DNA of 64,000 nt from Pteria penguin (lineage: Eukaryota; Mollusca; Bivalvia; Pterioida; Pteriidae). The notes below the pieces were generated by a model, which had not been told where the DNA came from, searched no databases, and saw only the letters and a list, made by a program, of their open reading frames with translations. Of this stretch, positions 14,001 to 29,000 are shown piece by piece (within the stretch, counting starts at the first letter, position 1; the number at the start of each line of letters is the position of its first letter). The translations under genes were made by a program, and so were the position numbers. Location: NCBI GenBank assembly GCA_035048485.1, contig CM068590.1, positions 11,521,329 to 11,585,328 on the forward strand, written 5' to 3'.

Positions 14001-17000
14001 AATGCCTAGTGTGGCATAATATGCCTGTCGCTTAGTTTGAAGGGGAGGATTTTGAAAGTATGGAAACATCCCCCCTTAAATTGTTAAATTGTTCCATCCC
14101 CAACAGTTCATTCTGTATCCTGCCTACAAGGTTTTCTAACCAAGTAGTACTACTACCTTCACCTCTGACCTTGAAAAACAGTAAGTGTCTTTGTCTTGGC
14201 ATAAGGAGTAAGTGTACCAAGTTTGACAGTCCGAGCCCCAATGGTTTGGGTTATATCCTGTCTACAAGGGTTTACTACCAGGTATTACTATGACCATGAC
14301 CTTTGACCTTGAATAACAATAACAATAGGGGTCTTTGTCTTGGCATAAGGAGTAAGTGTACCAAGTTTGACAGTCCTAGCCCCAACAGTTTGATTTGTAT
14401 CCTGCCTACAAGGGTTTCCTACCGAGTAGTATTATAACCTTGACCTTTGACCCCTGACCTTCAAAAACAATGGGTGTCTTTGTCTTGAGATATGGAGAAA
14501 AGGTTCTAAATTTGACAGTCTTAGCCCAAACGGTATGGTCTGTATCCTGCATACAAGGCCTGGACAGACGGACAGCACCATACCATAATATTTCCCATTA
14601 AAAACAGGCGAATAGAAATTGATGCCTCTATCTTACAGTTCACAAGCTTATAATACAAACCAATGTTAATTTTTTTTTCAAATGACAGACAAACAGGCCA
14701 AAAACCCTGGAAAATTAGTGTAGTCAGGGATGTCTGCATACTTATGCAGACAAAAAGTTTTTTTATGCATCATATTCCCAAACATACTTATTAATAAATA
14801 ATTTCAGTCAATGCCTTGTGCACAACTAACCCTACACTTACTGAAGTATCAAAACAGAACATTTATCTCATACCACTTGATAGCCACAAGCAGTGGCCCC
14901 ATGACTGATTGGGGCACAATTCCTTACGTTCCTTACTCATTTTTTAGATAATCTGAACCCGGATTAACAGATCATCATTGTAAATCCTACAGATGTTATG
15001 GATGACTGCTGATGTAAAACTGCTGTTACCTGCTGAAGGGGGAAGCCTTTCTGGAGAACATAAGATCGATCAACGACTGAGATGTTATCCATTCCTAAAA
15101 ACCCTCCACTAAACAAGAAAGTGTCACCAATTCTCATGTTTTCCATCCACCTGTAAAAGAAAGGATATCAGATCAAAAAAAAAAATTTTCAAGTGTAACA
15201 GTTGACTTACAAAAGAACGTTGAAGACGATATGGCCAGATTGCAAAGAAAAACAAGGTCAAGGTCACAAGGTCAAAGGTCATGGTATCAGTTACAAGCAC
15301 TTGTCATAAAGAACCTATGTGTGAAGTATCAAAGCCCTACCCCTATTGATTCAAAGATATAGTCAAAGCTAAATTTTCATGAAAATAGGTCAAAGTCCAA
15401 GGTCAAGGTAACTAGGTCAAAACTCATGGTATAATTTGAAAGATGTGGGCATAAGAAACCTATGTTTTATGTTTATACTCTTCTCAGTTGCTGAGATTTT
15501 TCTTCAACCAAAAACTTTAACCAAAGTGTTGACAGACGGACGGACGAAGTGACAGACAGACACTGCCAATCTATAGACCGGAACTGCTTTGCAATCCAGC
15601 CACAAAAGTTCAGACTGTGGCCTGCCAAGCCTTATAATGACCAGGGCCACACCTTTGAGTCCTATCATTGACTCGTCGGCTGCCTTTTGGTTAAGGCAGT
15701 AAAAATCCTGATTCAATGTCACGATAAACACATGCAGGTAAAGAACCCTTACAATCTTATTTTAAAAATCTAACAATGTTGCAATGCAACAACTGACCTA
15801 TCTCTTTTGTGGAATATTTTTTGAATTTTGTGACGTCACAATACATTTTTAGTGTTCGTCCGAGGTGTAAAGTATTATGATGTTATCTGATTTAACAATT
15901 TTTTTTAACAAAAATGGAAGTGTCAATTAATAAATAAAATGGTGTAATTTTACAAGTGATATAATAATATGCTATGAAGCCACATCAAATTCATTATTAG
16001 TTCTTCAAGAGCGACCGCACCTAAATTTGCCAATTTCAAATTTTAATATTAAAAAAATATTATCCCGCACGAATTTTCAAATCAAACGCCAAGAGCTATT
16101 TTACCTTCTAGATATGACACTAAGTTTCCTTAATATGCTTTAAAAAAGATGTTACTGGTCTTCATAAATGACCTGATAGATTCCAAAGTCAGAATTGTAC
16201 ACCAAATTGATGATGATTTGCATTTAAAGGCTTCAAATGGAGTCATTTTTATTGCTTAAGACATCGATATTTTCAAAATGAGGCAGATATTATAAATATT
16301 TCGGAACTTCCGTAACTCTATAGGTCCTTATTTTGTCAAACTTTTGTAATTTCAACTTCATTTTGAAAATTAAGTTAATTTATTTTTGCGCCCGCTCGCC
16401 CCTTAAAGTTATCAAATATGTCTGAAGAACTAATAATTAATTTGGTGTGGCCTAAACAACATATGTAACAAAAACATCCTACAATCAATCTGATTAAAAC
16501 TGTATCTTTATTCCACTTCTCTATTTGTACCATTGCGTATAAAGATCTGGTGAAGCCCCATAAGGGTTCCGTTCTGATGACCTCTGATGACATCTCAGTC
16601 ACCGAAACTGTTATTTCCCATAGCCAATCAATGACTCGTCTAGGCACATGATAGTGATGCAATATGTAACAAACACCTTTCAAAAACTACCTTGTGGGTC
16701 ATGCACACTGTGGACGTTAATTTCATCCCTAGGATTTTATTGCCGATGCACTGATTGGCTGAAAATCAGAATTCACCAGAATGTGACCCCTTATGGGGTT
16801 TCACTAGATCTTTATACGAAATGGAACAAATAGAGAAGTGGAATAAAGATATGGTTTTAATCAGATTGTCCTACTATTAAATAAATATTAGAACATACAT
16901 GTATATACACACAAATTTTGGTATCTCGAACATTGATACCGGATATCAAGATGCCCCACAAGGCCATCTTTGTAATGTACGATGACAATATAGGAGACAA

Positions 17001-20000
17001 ATGGATAAAAACCAAACATCACATGTCTGTCCAATTAGAGACACATCAGTATACATAGAAACAAATGTACAGTCTGATACAGTCTATTCAGTATCATGCA
17101 ATTCAATGTATATACCATGTGAAATTTCGTTGTAACTGTGTATAACAAGAAGACAAGAATTTCCCTTTATCGTCGTTTCCTGCCTGCTTTCTAATATCAT
17201 AGATTTTAAGACATCCCCAAGCATGGACTGGAGGGAAAACATCACTCAGGTTCCATTCACATCCTGGTATCTATAAGGATAATTATTGTATAATTTATTC
17301 ATAACTGTGTGTTGATTGGCTAAACATTGTACATGTGATGTTAGTAAATAATTATCACTTATCGCTAATCTTGAAATTTCCAATTAAGAATGTAGCTGTA
17401 GCATTTCATTTGATATTTCTAAAACTTACAAAGGAATATATAGCAATCAAAAGATTTTCAATTGTTACGTCTATGATGTCATAAGTATGTATCATTTGTC
17501 TCTCCAAACTAATAGTACAGAATGGCCAAATTTCAAAACCATCAAATACTAAATTTCACTAAAAATACTCATAAAAGAATTTTCCGCTGTATTATATAAC
17601 AATTACAGACTTTTTACTTAATGAATAGGCTGAGATATTCACCGAGTTAGTCACACAAATGTTGGAGGAGATCAACCTCTTAAATATAGTGATGCTATCA
17701 AGGAATCAAACCCGGTTCGCCTGTACTGCAAGCTGATTGCTTAACCACTACACCAAGCCTGAACACTGATTGTAATTCAAGTGATTTACCAACAAGAAAT
17801 CGCTAAAGATGTATGGCCGAATTGCAAAGCAAATTCAAAACAAGGTACAAGTAATGATATCAATTGAAAGCACTCTTCATAAAAACCCTATGTGTGAAGT
17901 ACCAAAGCCCTACCCATACTGACTGAAAAGACATAACCAAAGTACAAATTTGTTAAAAGTAGGTCAAAGTCCAAGGTCAAAACAAAATATTAATTTAAAT
18001 CCCAAGGCATTTTTCATAATTTGAAAGCTCTGGTCATAAAGAACCTATGTGTGAAGTCATATGTTTACATTCCTCTCAGTTGCTGAGATTTTGCTTAAAC
18101 CAGAAACTTAACCAAAATGTTGGCAGACAGACATACAGATGAAGGGACAGACAGGTGGAAATCACAAATCTATAGACCAGTATTGTTTTGCAATTCGACC
18201 AAAATAGATTAGCATCACTACCTGTCCATTTGGATGCATGAACTTGTCCGACAAATACAATTGCATTTGTCGTTCAGCAAAATCTGGATCCACTCTGGAA
18301 TATGGAATCATCATGAAAGCCGTGTCCCAAGATGCATACTGAAATAGCAAAGTCACAAGTTTGATAACTGGATCACCTTGACCTTGACCTCAGGGGTATG
18401 ATCTCTGTTCACATCCCTGTATCATGGAAAACAACAAATGTATATGTAAAAAGATTTCGTTATCTATAAAAATGACTTGTATTCTAATGACAGAGTAGTT
18501 TTTTTTACAAAAAAACCCCAACTTTTTAACAAGATGGAAAAATGAAAATGTGACAGGGTGAACACTGTAAGCTTTCTGTAATCTCATTGTCTGCAATGGG
18601 TAAAATTACTTTGACCACGACCTTTGACATTTCTCCAACTAATGAAATCTTCATTATGTAAATAAGGTTTCAAGGTCAAAGCACTATATCCTGTCATGGG
18701 AGGTTTTTTAAGAGAGCGTCTGGACAGGAAATGTTCAGATCAAATAAAACCTTCCAAAGGGAGGTCACTGTATAATAAATATATGACATTTAAATAAATA
18801 TATGATATTGATTATGATTTCACTTAATAAAATCCACATAAATATGTCATATTGAATGTGATTTCACTTGATTACGATTTCACTTGATAAAGGCCAAGTG
18901 GCTGAAAATTTGTGGAATTATAACTTATATATTTCTTTTATTTATTATAACCGCCGGTGCCACTGCTGGTGAACTGCTATAACCTTAAGGGCATCTTAAG
19001 TCTAGTCTTCAGTGCTTTTGTACTGACACGAAATATATATTTACAATTTTCAGTCATAAAATTTTGTAAATCACTCTAAATTAAAGGAGTATCTTCCTCA
19101 TGCATAGCTCTGTCCCTAGATTGATTCTTTGGCTCACTTTTTCAGCCACTTTGCTCTTCAAATATTGAATTTTTATTAGAATTCCAATCATTCGGCCATG
19201 GGCATCACTGAAGAGACATAAGTCATCAATGCGCATCTGGTGCACAAAATAATAACTTATATATGTTCATTATATTTATCATTCATCATATAGAAGCCGG
19301 TGTGGCCTAGTGGATAATGTGCTCGGCTCGTGATCGAGTGGTCCCAAGTTGGACTCCCGCCCTGAGTACACCGTGTTCTGTCTTTCGGATGAGACAGTAA
19401 AAACCGTGGGCCCGTGTCATGGTAGGCATGGCACATAAAAGATCCCTCAATTCTTCTGGTGGGTCCGTTGCAAAGGTCTAAATTTGTGTGCATGCATTAG
19501 GCAGATGCAGTGACCACATACGTGAAATAATTGTGGAGTGACGCAAAACAATAATCAATCAATCAATCAATTCATCACAAAAGCGACTGTATTTCATTGA
19601 ATTAATATAACACTGTATATTGTTTACAGCCTTTTAGTAGTATCACATGAAAAACATGTATACATGCATGTATTCATGACATCATTAATTGTTTAATGTA
19701 ATTACCGTTTACCATGCGAGTATTTTACAAAAACTGACAGGGTATCAGCAAATACCCTGTTAGAAATTGAGTTTCACTGCGAGGTGTTAGCCAAGCTGTG
19801 AAACGGAAATTTCTTACAGGGTTTTCGCCAATACCCTGTCAGTTTTTGTAAAACTCAACCATGGTAACCCCATTCTAATGCAATTGATAAAAATAACTAC
19901 AACTAGAGACATGGTTATGGTTTTCTAAGCCAAGTTGCTAATCTCAGTTATATCAAAAGCTGTAGGGTATTGTGACGTCACAAATCAGAAACTGCAGGGT

Positions 20001-23000
20001 ATTGTGACATCACATCAAAACCCGCAGAGGTATCATGAATACCCTTGCGGTGTTTAAATCAGACAGCTAATGAGATCGCATGGTACAAACAAAATGCCTT
20101 AAAAAATTTACTCTAATGATCTGTTTCATTCCATGGGTTTTACATAGCTTACAATTAATATTGTTTACTTCACTCGAAAAAAGCCAAGTGGCCGAAAATC
20201 TGTGAAAAAAGTGTCTTTTATTTATTGGAAAAAAGATTGAATTATATTTAAGAAATCATTCAATGTTTATGATCTCGCACTATGATCTTTTGGTCCCTAA
20301 TTGAAAACAGAAACATATCACTGTGCCTCTTCATACTGATAGTGTTTTACTAAAGACCTAGGGTGATGTTAGTGCATACAAATACACCCATTATCTTAAA
20401 TTACAGATGTAGTACAATTAATTTTTTGGGTTTCTAAAATGAAACATTTCATGAACCAGTGTCTTTAATGTTTTCATATAAAAGATGTTGCTTGCTTGAA
20501 ATTAAGAATCACATTGTCTGAGAAACTATTACTTTCACTTATAGAAACATGTAATTCTTAGTTACTTTATTGCGTCTTATCGTTAAACAGAGTTATATCC
20601 TATTTTGGACAGAATCTGATGTAAAGCAATTATGACATCATCAACCTCCTATGAAAACGTCATTTGAGGACTATCATTTCTCTGAGTTTTAGATAGGTTT
20701 CCATGGAATTTGATGATGCCCTAATTGTTTTACGTCAGATACTGTCCGAAATGGGAAGTAACTCTGTGTAACGGAGAGAACAAAAACTTAATTGGAAATC
20801 ATTTCTTTCACCTTTCTTTATATCTTTTTTTTCTTTCCCTATCTTTTTTCCTTTCATACAAGAGATTAATGAATTATCCAATTTTTACAAATAGAAAATA
20901 TATTATTACACATTCCACATTTTTTACACTGAGGGATGATCGAACCATTCAAAATAAATACTCATGTCTGTTAAGGAAATAACTATTAACTGAACAAACA
21001 GTGTTGTTAGCTAGACTTTGGATGTGAAAAATAATTCAAATTCACCTTCACAAAACCTCAGATATAGGTCAAGGTCACACAGATTTGCAGTAAATGATAA
21101 CTTACCCATGGAAATTCCCACTTGTCAGGCATTAACATGATGTCATAGTTGTCTAAATGTTCCCAGCCAGAGTTACGGTCCTTGCAGTACCAATTACCCC
21201 CTAGTTGCGACCCTAATAAAAAATATTTTTCAGTCCATAAAATGAGATTTTAGATATGATCAAAAACACAACAACAACTGGCAAAGTTATGGTAAATAGT
21301 GAAAAACATATGTTTGACAATCTAATTTTTTCCTCTAATACAAAGAGCAGGCTCGATGTAGTGGTTAAGTGCTTGGCTTACGGCACCGACGATCTGGGTT
21401 CGATTCCCAGAGTGCGCTGCTATGTTTAAGAGGTTGGTTTCTTCCTGCCTCCATGTTTTAATATAAATGAAAAATTGTTGAAAGCGACGTAAAACACCAA
21501 TCAACCAACCAAACTCTGAAACAGTTGATTGCTGGGGCGCAGTGTCATTTAAATCGGATACCTGATCACACCACCACCTGTCAGTGTTAATTGAAATGTC
21601 ATAGATAAGAGCAAAATTTTTTATCCTCAATATATAGCAACAGGTGTATTCACATATATGATTCCAAACCAAAATATTTCGGAAGTATCATTTTAACAAA
21701 ACAAATGCACTGATTGCATAAGTTTAATAGAGAATATTTAGACTGGTTAGACTGACTGATAGAAATTCGTTACTAAAATAAGAAATATTTCAGAAATATT
21801 GCCCCATGACCTTGACCTTACACACAAGGATTTTTACTAAATACGCCCACCACTACTCTCATTATGACAGAGCAAAACGTTACAAAAGTAATAGAAGCTG
21901 ATGTACCCCAGTGGATGAGACGCTCGACTCATGACTGGGAGGTCCACGTTTAACTCTTGCCATCAGTGTCTTTCAGATGAGACAGTAAAAACTGACGTCC
22001 TGTGTTGCAGTAGGACCCCACTTGCTGGTAGGGTCCATTGCAAAGGTATAAATTTTTATGCAATGCATCAGGCAATTGCTGTCAACATATATGTGAAATA
22101 ACCATGGATAGACATAAAAACAATCAAGAAAGAAAGAAATTAACAGTAAAATGCTAGAGCTTGGAACAGAAACACATGGAGTACATGTACATACACTAAA
22201 GGAAGTACTGACAAAAAGAACAAAGTGTTGACTACAGTAAAATGTCTTCTTGATAATACTAGTGCCAAACAAGATAATTCAAAGAAATGTCCAACTACAA
22301 AATGCATGACTTTGCATCTACTGGTGCAGTTTTCCATTTTGATGTCTTAAATAAATCATATCTTGAACATCAATTACTTTTGATGTCACTGTAAAATTAA
22401 AAGCAGCAGCAAGGGGCAATCTGATTAAAACCATATCTTTATTCTGCTTTTCTATTTGTCCCATTGCGTATAAAGATCTGGAGAAACACCAAAAGGGGTC
22501 ATGTACTGGTAACTCTGATGACATTTCAGTCAACAAAACCATTATTTTCCATGGCCAATGACTCAGCTAGGCATGTGCAAGTGACACAATATGTAACAAA
22601 CACTGTTCAAAAACTACCTTGTAGGTCACTCATGCTCGGGATGTTAATTTCATTCCTAGGAATTTGTAATCGATCCACTGATTGGCTGAAAATCAGCCTT
22701 CACTAGAACATTACCCCTTACAGGGTTTTGCCAGATCTTTATTCGCAATGGGACAAATAGAGAAGCGGAATAAAGATATGGTTTTAATTAGCTTGCAGCA
22801 AGGGTTAGTGAATCTGGTGACTCTTCATTTGTACATACATACCTCTGTTTTGCATTTCCTTCAGTGAGTCCAAGGCTTTTGTCAGTTTGATACAGTCACG
22901 AGGCTGGAGCCTGCGTTTGATCATTTCTAGATTTTCTTTCATAGCAAGAAATTCTTCGTATGAATCCAATCTCAGGTTCCTATGAAATGCACTCAAATCA

Positions 23001-26000
23001 TATTGCATACAAATCTTTTTAAACATCAAAAGATCCCGTTGCTGTTGCCATAGCAACACTTGATAAGAGTAAAATTGTTTATTCCAGAGCAGTCCACCAA
23101 AAGCTTGCTGCAGTATTTCCTCTTTCCAATCTGATTTACACAATATCTATAAATAATTATAATTCAGCAAAAGTATAAACTTGTACAAGCTCATTTGGGC
23201 TATGATACAAGACATTTACTTTGGATAACTTACCAAAGCACAGAAACGTGATATGTCCTGAGTCATGCTTGAACACAAAACCTTCTAGTCGCAAACTCAG
23301 CTCACTACAGCATGAATTTTGTCAGCACTTGTTTACCATCATGTATAGTGAATACTTTTATTTTCATTTGTTATGCAAAGTAGTACAATCATATTTCAAC
23401 AGTTACAGTATTTGCTTAAAGTGTAATGAAAATGTTGTAAATTTACAGGATTTTATAATATCTTCATCAAAATTCAAACATTAAAACAATGATGTGAGCC
23501 ATACTTTAACTTACAGAAAAGATGAAATCAAAAAATGCTTAAGAGAGAACATGGTCAAGGTCACGAGGTCAATGACCTTGGAGTAATTTAAAAGTGCTAT
23601 AATAGCAGAAGTATACATGTCAAATATGCAGTCTCTATCTCTCACGGTACAAAGTTATGGTGAAGGTTAAAATTGACAACAGACAGACAAAACAAACAAA
23701 CAAATAAACAGACAGGACAAAAACAAAATGCCCCTGATCTATCATTCTGGGAGCATAATGAGTGTGCCAAAAGGTTCAATGTTGCCACTCAGTCATTTTC
23801 AGTATCTCTTTAAACAAAGCCCTTTCTATTACACCTCTCTCATTTGTTTAAGTGAAATACTTCTCCAAGTCGAGACGGACATACAGTCAGGGCTTATACC
23901 TAGTTTTTATTGTGCTAAGCAGATGAGGAGGAAATCTAGAGGACAGAACAAGAATCCACCACAAGTTAATTCTCCAGCTGATGCCAGTGCCCATTTATAT
24001 CCCGGTAGATTACAACACAGTTAATAAAATCCCTGACCTAAAAAAAATAACACAAAAATCCCCTGGCTACGGAGGAACTCCAGCCAGTGATTTTCAAACT
24101 GCAAACTCAGCATATTAACCATTTCCCTATGATCTAAATATATATCTTTCGCTAAAATTTCAAACAGTTATCAAAAGTTCCTAAAGTCACTAACCGGAAA
24201 TATATTCTGTCGAAATTTACAGCTGTTTTGTCGACTTTCTTCTATCCTTACTGCTATTGACTTTTTGTTCTGTACTGGTTTAACGCTTTTAATTTCAATA
24301 GACCAGTATAAACTTTTGACTTCATCAGGACTGAGAGTAAGTTTGTACAGGATTCCACATTTTGTACCTTGTGCATCAAAGCCTTTTCTTATAGCATTCT
24401 CATGACCTGAAATTCCAAATTTAAGTACAGACCATACTTTGAAATTTACACTTTTATGATCTTCAAGATTTTATAAGCTAATGCATTTTTATGAGTAAAG
24501 GAAAACCAGTATACAACGGACACTCAAGGGACTGAAGGTATTTGTCCATATAGACAGGTGTCCGTTTTAACCAGGCTCACATAATAATGCACCCAAGTTA
24601 CAGAATTGTACTCAATTCCTCCAAATTTCAGCTTTCCGCTTTCGAATGTCACTAGCTTGAGTTATTCCAGTTTCAAATTCTTTTGCCAATTCACGACATC
24701 CCTTTACCAATTTGTGACATCCCTTTCCATTTGCCACGGAAGTTATCAAATCTACTTTTACTTCAATCATAACGCCTTTCGTTGGGACGCCATATTTCAA
24801 ACTGTCATATTTTATTCAGAGTCAACTTAGTTTTCTACTCTAAACAGCCCCAGGGGTATAAAACACACTTTGATACTACAATGAACATATATCAATCGAT
24901 GCATATCAGTAAACAATCATTACCTACCTGTATACATGTACAGGTAAAACTTAATTGGCTAATTATCGGCTTATGGATTTGACATTGTCACTGTGTGTAC
25001 ACTGTACAAGAAAACTTAATCGGATAATCACCAGCTTATGTTTGTACAATAAACGAACAAGGTTGTTACACTGTCCGTTAAAACCAGGTACTTTTGAAGT
25101 GATTTATTAGCATTTGGTATGGAAGAAGTGTCCGTTGTCCGTAGTAGACAATGTCTGTTATATAGAGAAATATTTTCAAGACTTTATGAAGAAAAAAAAA
25201 TCGGTTCTATCAAAATTTGTCTGTTATAAGGGAGTGTCTGCTAATCCCGACTGTCCGTTAGGACAGGTTTTCCTGTACGAACATTGGCAGATTCACATTC
25301 AAAGTCAATCACCAAAAGAAACTAATGCTACGGTCATCAAAGTGATTCTTACAGTACAATGTTAGACCCTTATCTATCCTTGACTTTATACCCAATGAAA
25401 TGATAAAGTAAAATTACTTAACTCATGTAATACACATCTTTCATTGAATTATAATGAAAGTTTGATGTATTACACAAAGTAGGTGGAAACATTTTTTGTG
25501 TGTGTTGGGGGTTTTGGTCTGAGAAATGGACTTACAAAAAGTGGAAAACTGCACATTTATATCAGATATGATACTAGCCATGGCTAAATAATGAGAACTT
25601 TAATCAATTGTGACATTATATAATATATACCATTTATCATTCTCTAAGAAAAATTAGCTAAGTATTTTCCTGGCCCTTTCCCTAAATCTCCATTTAATAA
25701 AAATAGACAATGTTTTCTTTCACATTGAAATATTCAACAAATCAGGGTTCCTGCTTATCAATATTTCTATTTATCAGAAAATTCCAGAGATATTCCTAGG
25801 GAAGAAATTTTCAAAAAGCAATTGTAAAAATTAATAGATCATGTGATTGGTTAAACATCTCAAAGTGAAAGGAAAAATACGGCTCAATTCAATGAATGGA
25901 AATGGAGAGAATAAGCCAGAAAAAAACTTTTACCTGGTTTGACTTTGTAAATAATCAATGAAATTTATCATATAATCCCATGACTGATTAAAATTTGTAT

Positions 26001-29000
26001 TACTCTGCCAAGGTATGTCCAGTTTTTTATTTTGTATAATTACCCACTGTTGCTTTGTCCATTTCTCTGGCCAAAAAACCTGCAATGCACATAAAACACT
26101 TTTGGCCTCTTCAGGATTAACATATGAAAGTTTACGTACCATCAATGATGTATCCATGGAAACTGCTTTTCATAGAATAGCCAAAATATTCAGCATTGTC
26201 TGTCAGCAATACTTCTGGATCATTTGTTTCAGTGAATTCTATCACAAATTTTCCATGTTGTTGCTGTAGGTAAAAAGGACGATTTTTAATTCAATTTTTA
26301 AACAATATATAATAAGGATTTAAAAAAAGCAACTTGCACACCTGATATATATACATTGCTTTTAAAATTTAAAATTTCAGTCTATTCTAATACAAATATG
26401 GAATATAAGTTGTTTTTTTCTTATGTCACGCTGTTTATTTTATGTTTAATGTCATTTTGTTTATTTCTTGTTTAATGTCACGTTGTTTATTTCTTGCTTA
26501 ATGTCATGCAGTATTTTTCTTGCTTTGTGCCACATAAAATACTTCACTTACAGGGACAGCATTAGGCTAATGTTATTTCACAAGATGTGTAAAGGTATTG
26601 AACAAAAGGTATATATATTTTTTTCTATTCTGTTTTTTTGGTTAAGGAAGAGAAAGAAATAAAGGTACAGACACTTTATACCATAACACTGCAATTGATA
26701 AACAATGACTTGATACAGAAGACTTAAAATTTTTATGGAGGTACAAAAGTAAAACTGATTTACAAACTTTGTTTTGTACATTATACAGTTTTTAAATCGG
26801 ATTTAATTCTATACCTCCATAGAAAAACTAATTTTCAATGTCATTCCTTATAATTTAATTCTCTGTTAAAAAGATATAAAAATTTTAATGAAACTTGCAA
26901 TGCTTAATGAAAAAAATGAACATTTTGAATTTGGTGTATTGATAACGAAGGATGGGTGTGACCAATTTGTCATGTGACTTGTTTTTACTTCTACTAAAAG
27001 ATAGAAACCCAGCTCTGATAATGCAGTTAAAAAGGCTTTATATAGCAGTTGCCTCGAAAATTAAATTTTCCAAAAAATTTAAATTTTCTGTAAAAACACA
27101 TTACAAGCTCTCATCAATACAATGTTAATAAAATGTTTATCAGTTTTCTCAAAATTCAAAAATATTGTTTGTACTCTATTTTTCTCTCACGTTCTTCAAA
27201 AGGTGTTGACGCAGTCTTCAAAAACGAAAAGGTACCTCAGATCCCCCAATGTTTCATCCTGTCTAATACAGTGCATTGGCATATCTAACTAATCGCAGCC
27301 TGTGATCAAATCCAGACTTATCAAAGATGAAGGAATATCGTGAGACCGAGTGCCATGCTCTGTCCACTTGACCACAAAGACCCAGGTATCACAATGCAAT
27401 TTTTTTTTATTGATATGAACATAAATGACATAAACATATAAGCACATATACACACATAAATAACAATTACACAAGCATACACACATACACATATCTGTAA
27501 GTCACGTTCCATACACTCATCCATTCTCATACAAAAATACCAAACTGAAAGATAAATTATCATAATATAATTATCATAATATAATTATCATAATATAATT
27601 ATCATATGCATACAACTTTGAAAGTTATAAATGAACAATCACATTTTACCGTTTGGAATTCCAAGACACTGTCTGTGTATTTTATAAATTGGTCATAGGG
27701 ACCTGAATGGATGGATTTCTCTGCATCTCTATTTCTAAGAAATAAAAGTTTTCGTGAGTTACATATATGTTCAGAGCTGCTCATATCATCAATACATGTA
27801 CTTCAATATTTTGATAGTTTACACATGAAATGTAGTGTATTGTTAGCATTGCAACTTGCTATATAAAGGCTAGACCTAATTTTTGTATCCAAATTAAAGT
27901 TTTCTACCTAGAGGGCTTGTAGGAACACATGAGTCATTTGCAATCAATTTTTCAAGTGCGATGCCAAAAAAGCAGACACACAGATGAACAGACAGAGAGA
28001 CATGCACACAGACAGATGGACAGATAGACATGCACACAGACAGATGGACAGATGGATGGACAGGCAAAGAAACAGACTCTCACACAGATGGACAGAAGGG
28101 AACTTGACAACATTTTACAAAGTACTGTACCATTACTGTCCGCGCCACTCACTTTGTAAACCGAAAAATCTGGATTTTCACTTATCTGTCTTTAAAACAA
28201 TTTTACAAAATAAATATCAATTGACAGATCTTGTTTAGTCGTAACTTTTGGTGTATGTTATATGTTTCTTCAAAGAAGCATTTTATAGGGGGAAAATCAT
28301 TTTAGATAGGGCGTTTTCTATGTTAATTTTGACGTGACATCACCGATGTTTAACAATGAGTCTATGAGAAACTTGGAGATGTCACGTCAAAATTTAACAT
28401 GGAAATCGCCCTATCTAAAATTGATTTTTTCCTATAAAATATGAACGCTTTTTCATACAAATATATAGCATACACCAAAAGTTATGACTAAACAAGATCT
28501 ATCGAATGGCTTTGCCTTTTTGAAATTATTCTGAGGATGAATAACTGAAACTCCAGATTTTCCAGTTTCCAGAATGAGTGGCGCAGACAGTAGTTATCAA
28601 GATCTTTGTGATATGCTCCGAAATCACATGAACCAAACCTAAGGAATAACAGGCAGTTTTATCTCTGTATGTTTTTGTCTGTGTTTGTGTTTTTGTTTTG
28701 GAAATGAGCTGTCCCACTTACCTGAACCACTTCTGGGGAATCACAAATGGCTCTCTCTTTAAATCCTATCAGCTAGCGATAGTTAAGTTGTCCTCCTTTA
28801 CCTGAATCAGAACTGAAGAATGACAAACAGCTCTTTCTCTGTCTACCCGTGAAGCTAATGAACTGTTCCCTTTACTTGAACCAGAACAGAAGAATGACAA
28901 ACAGCTCTTTCTCTGTCTCCACATGAAGCTAATGAACTGTTCCCTTTACTTGAACCAGAACAGAAGAATGTCAAACAGTTCTTTCCCTGTCTGCCCGTGA

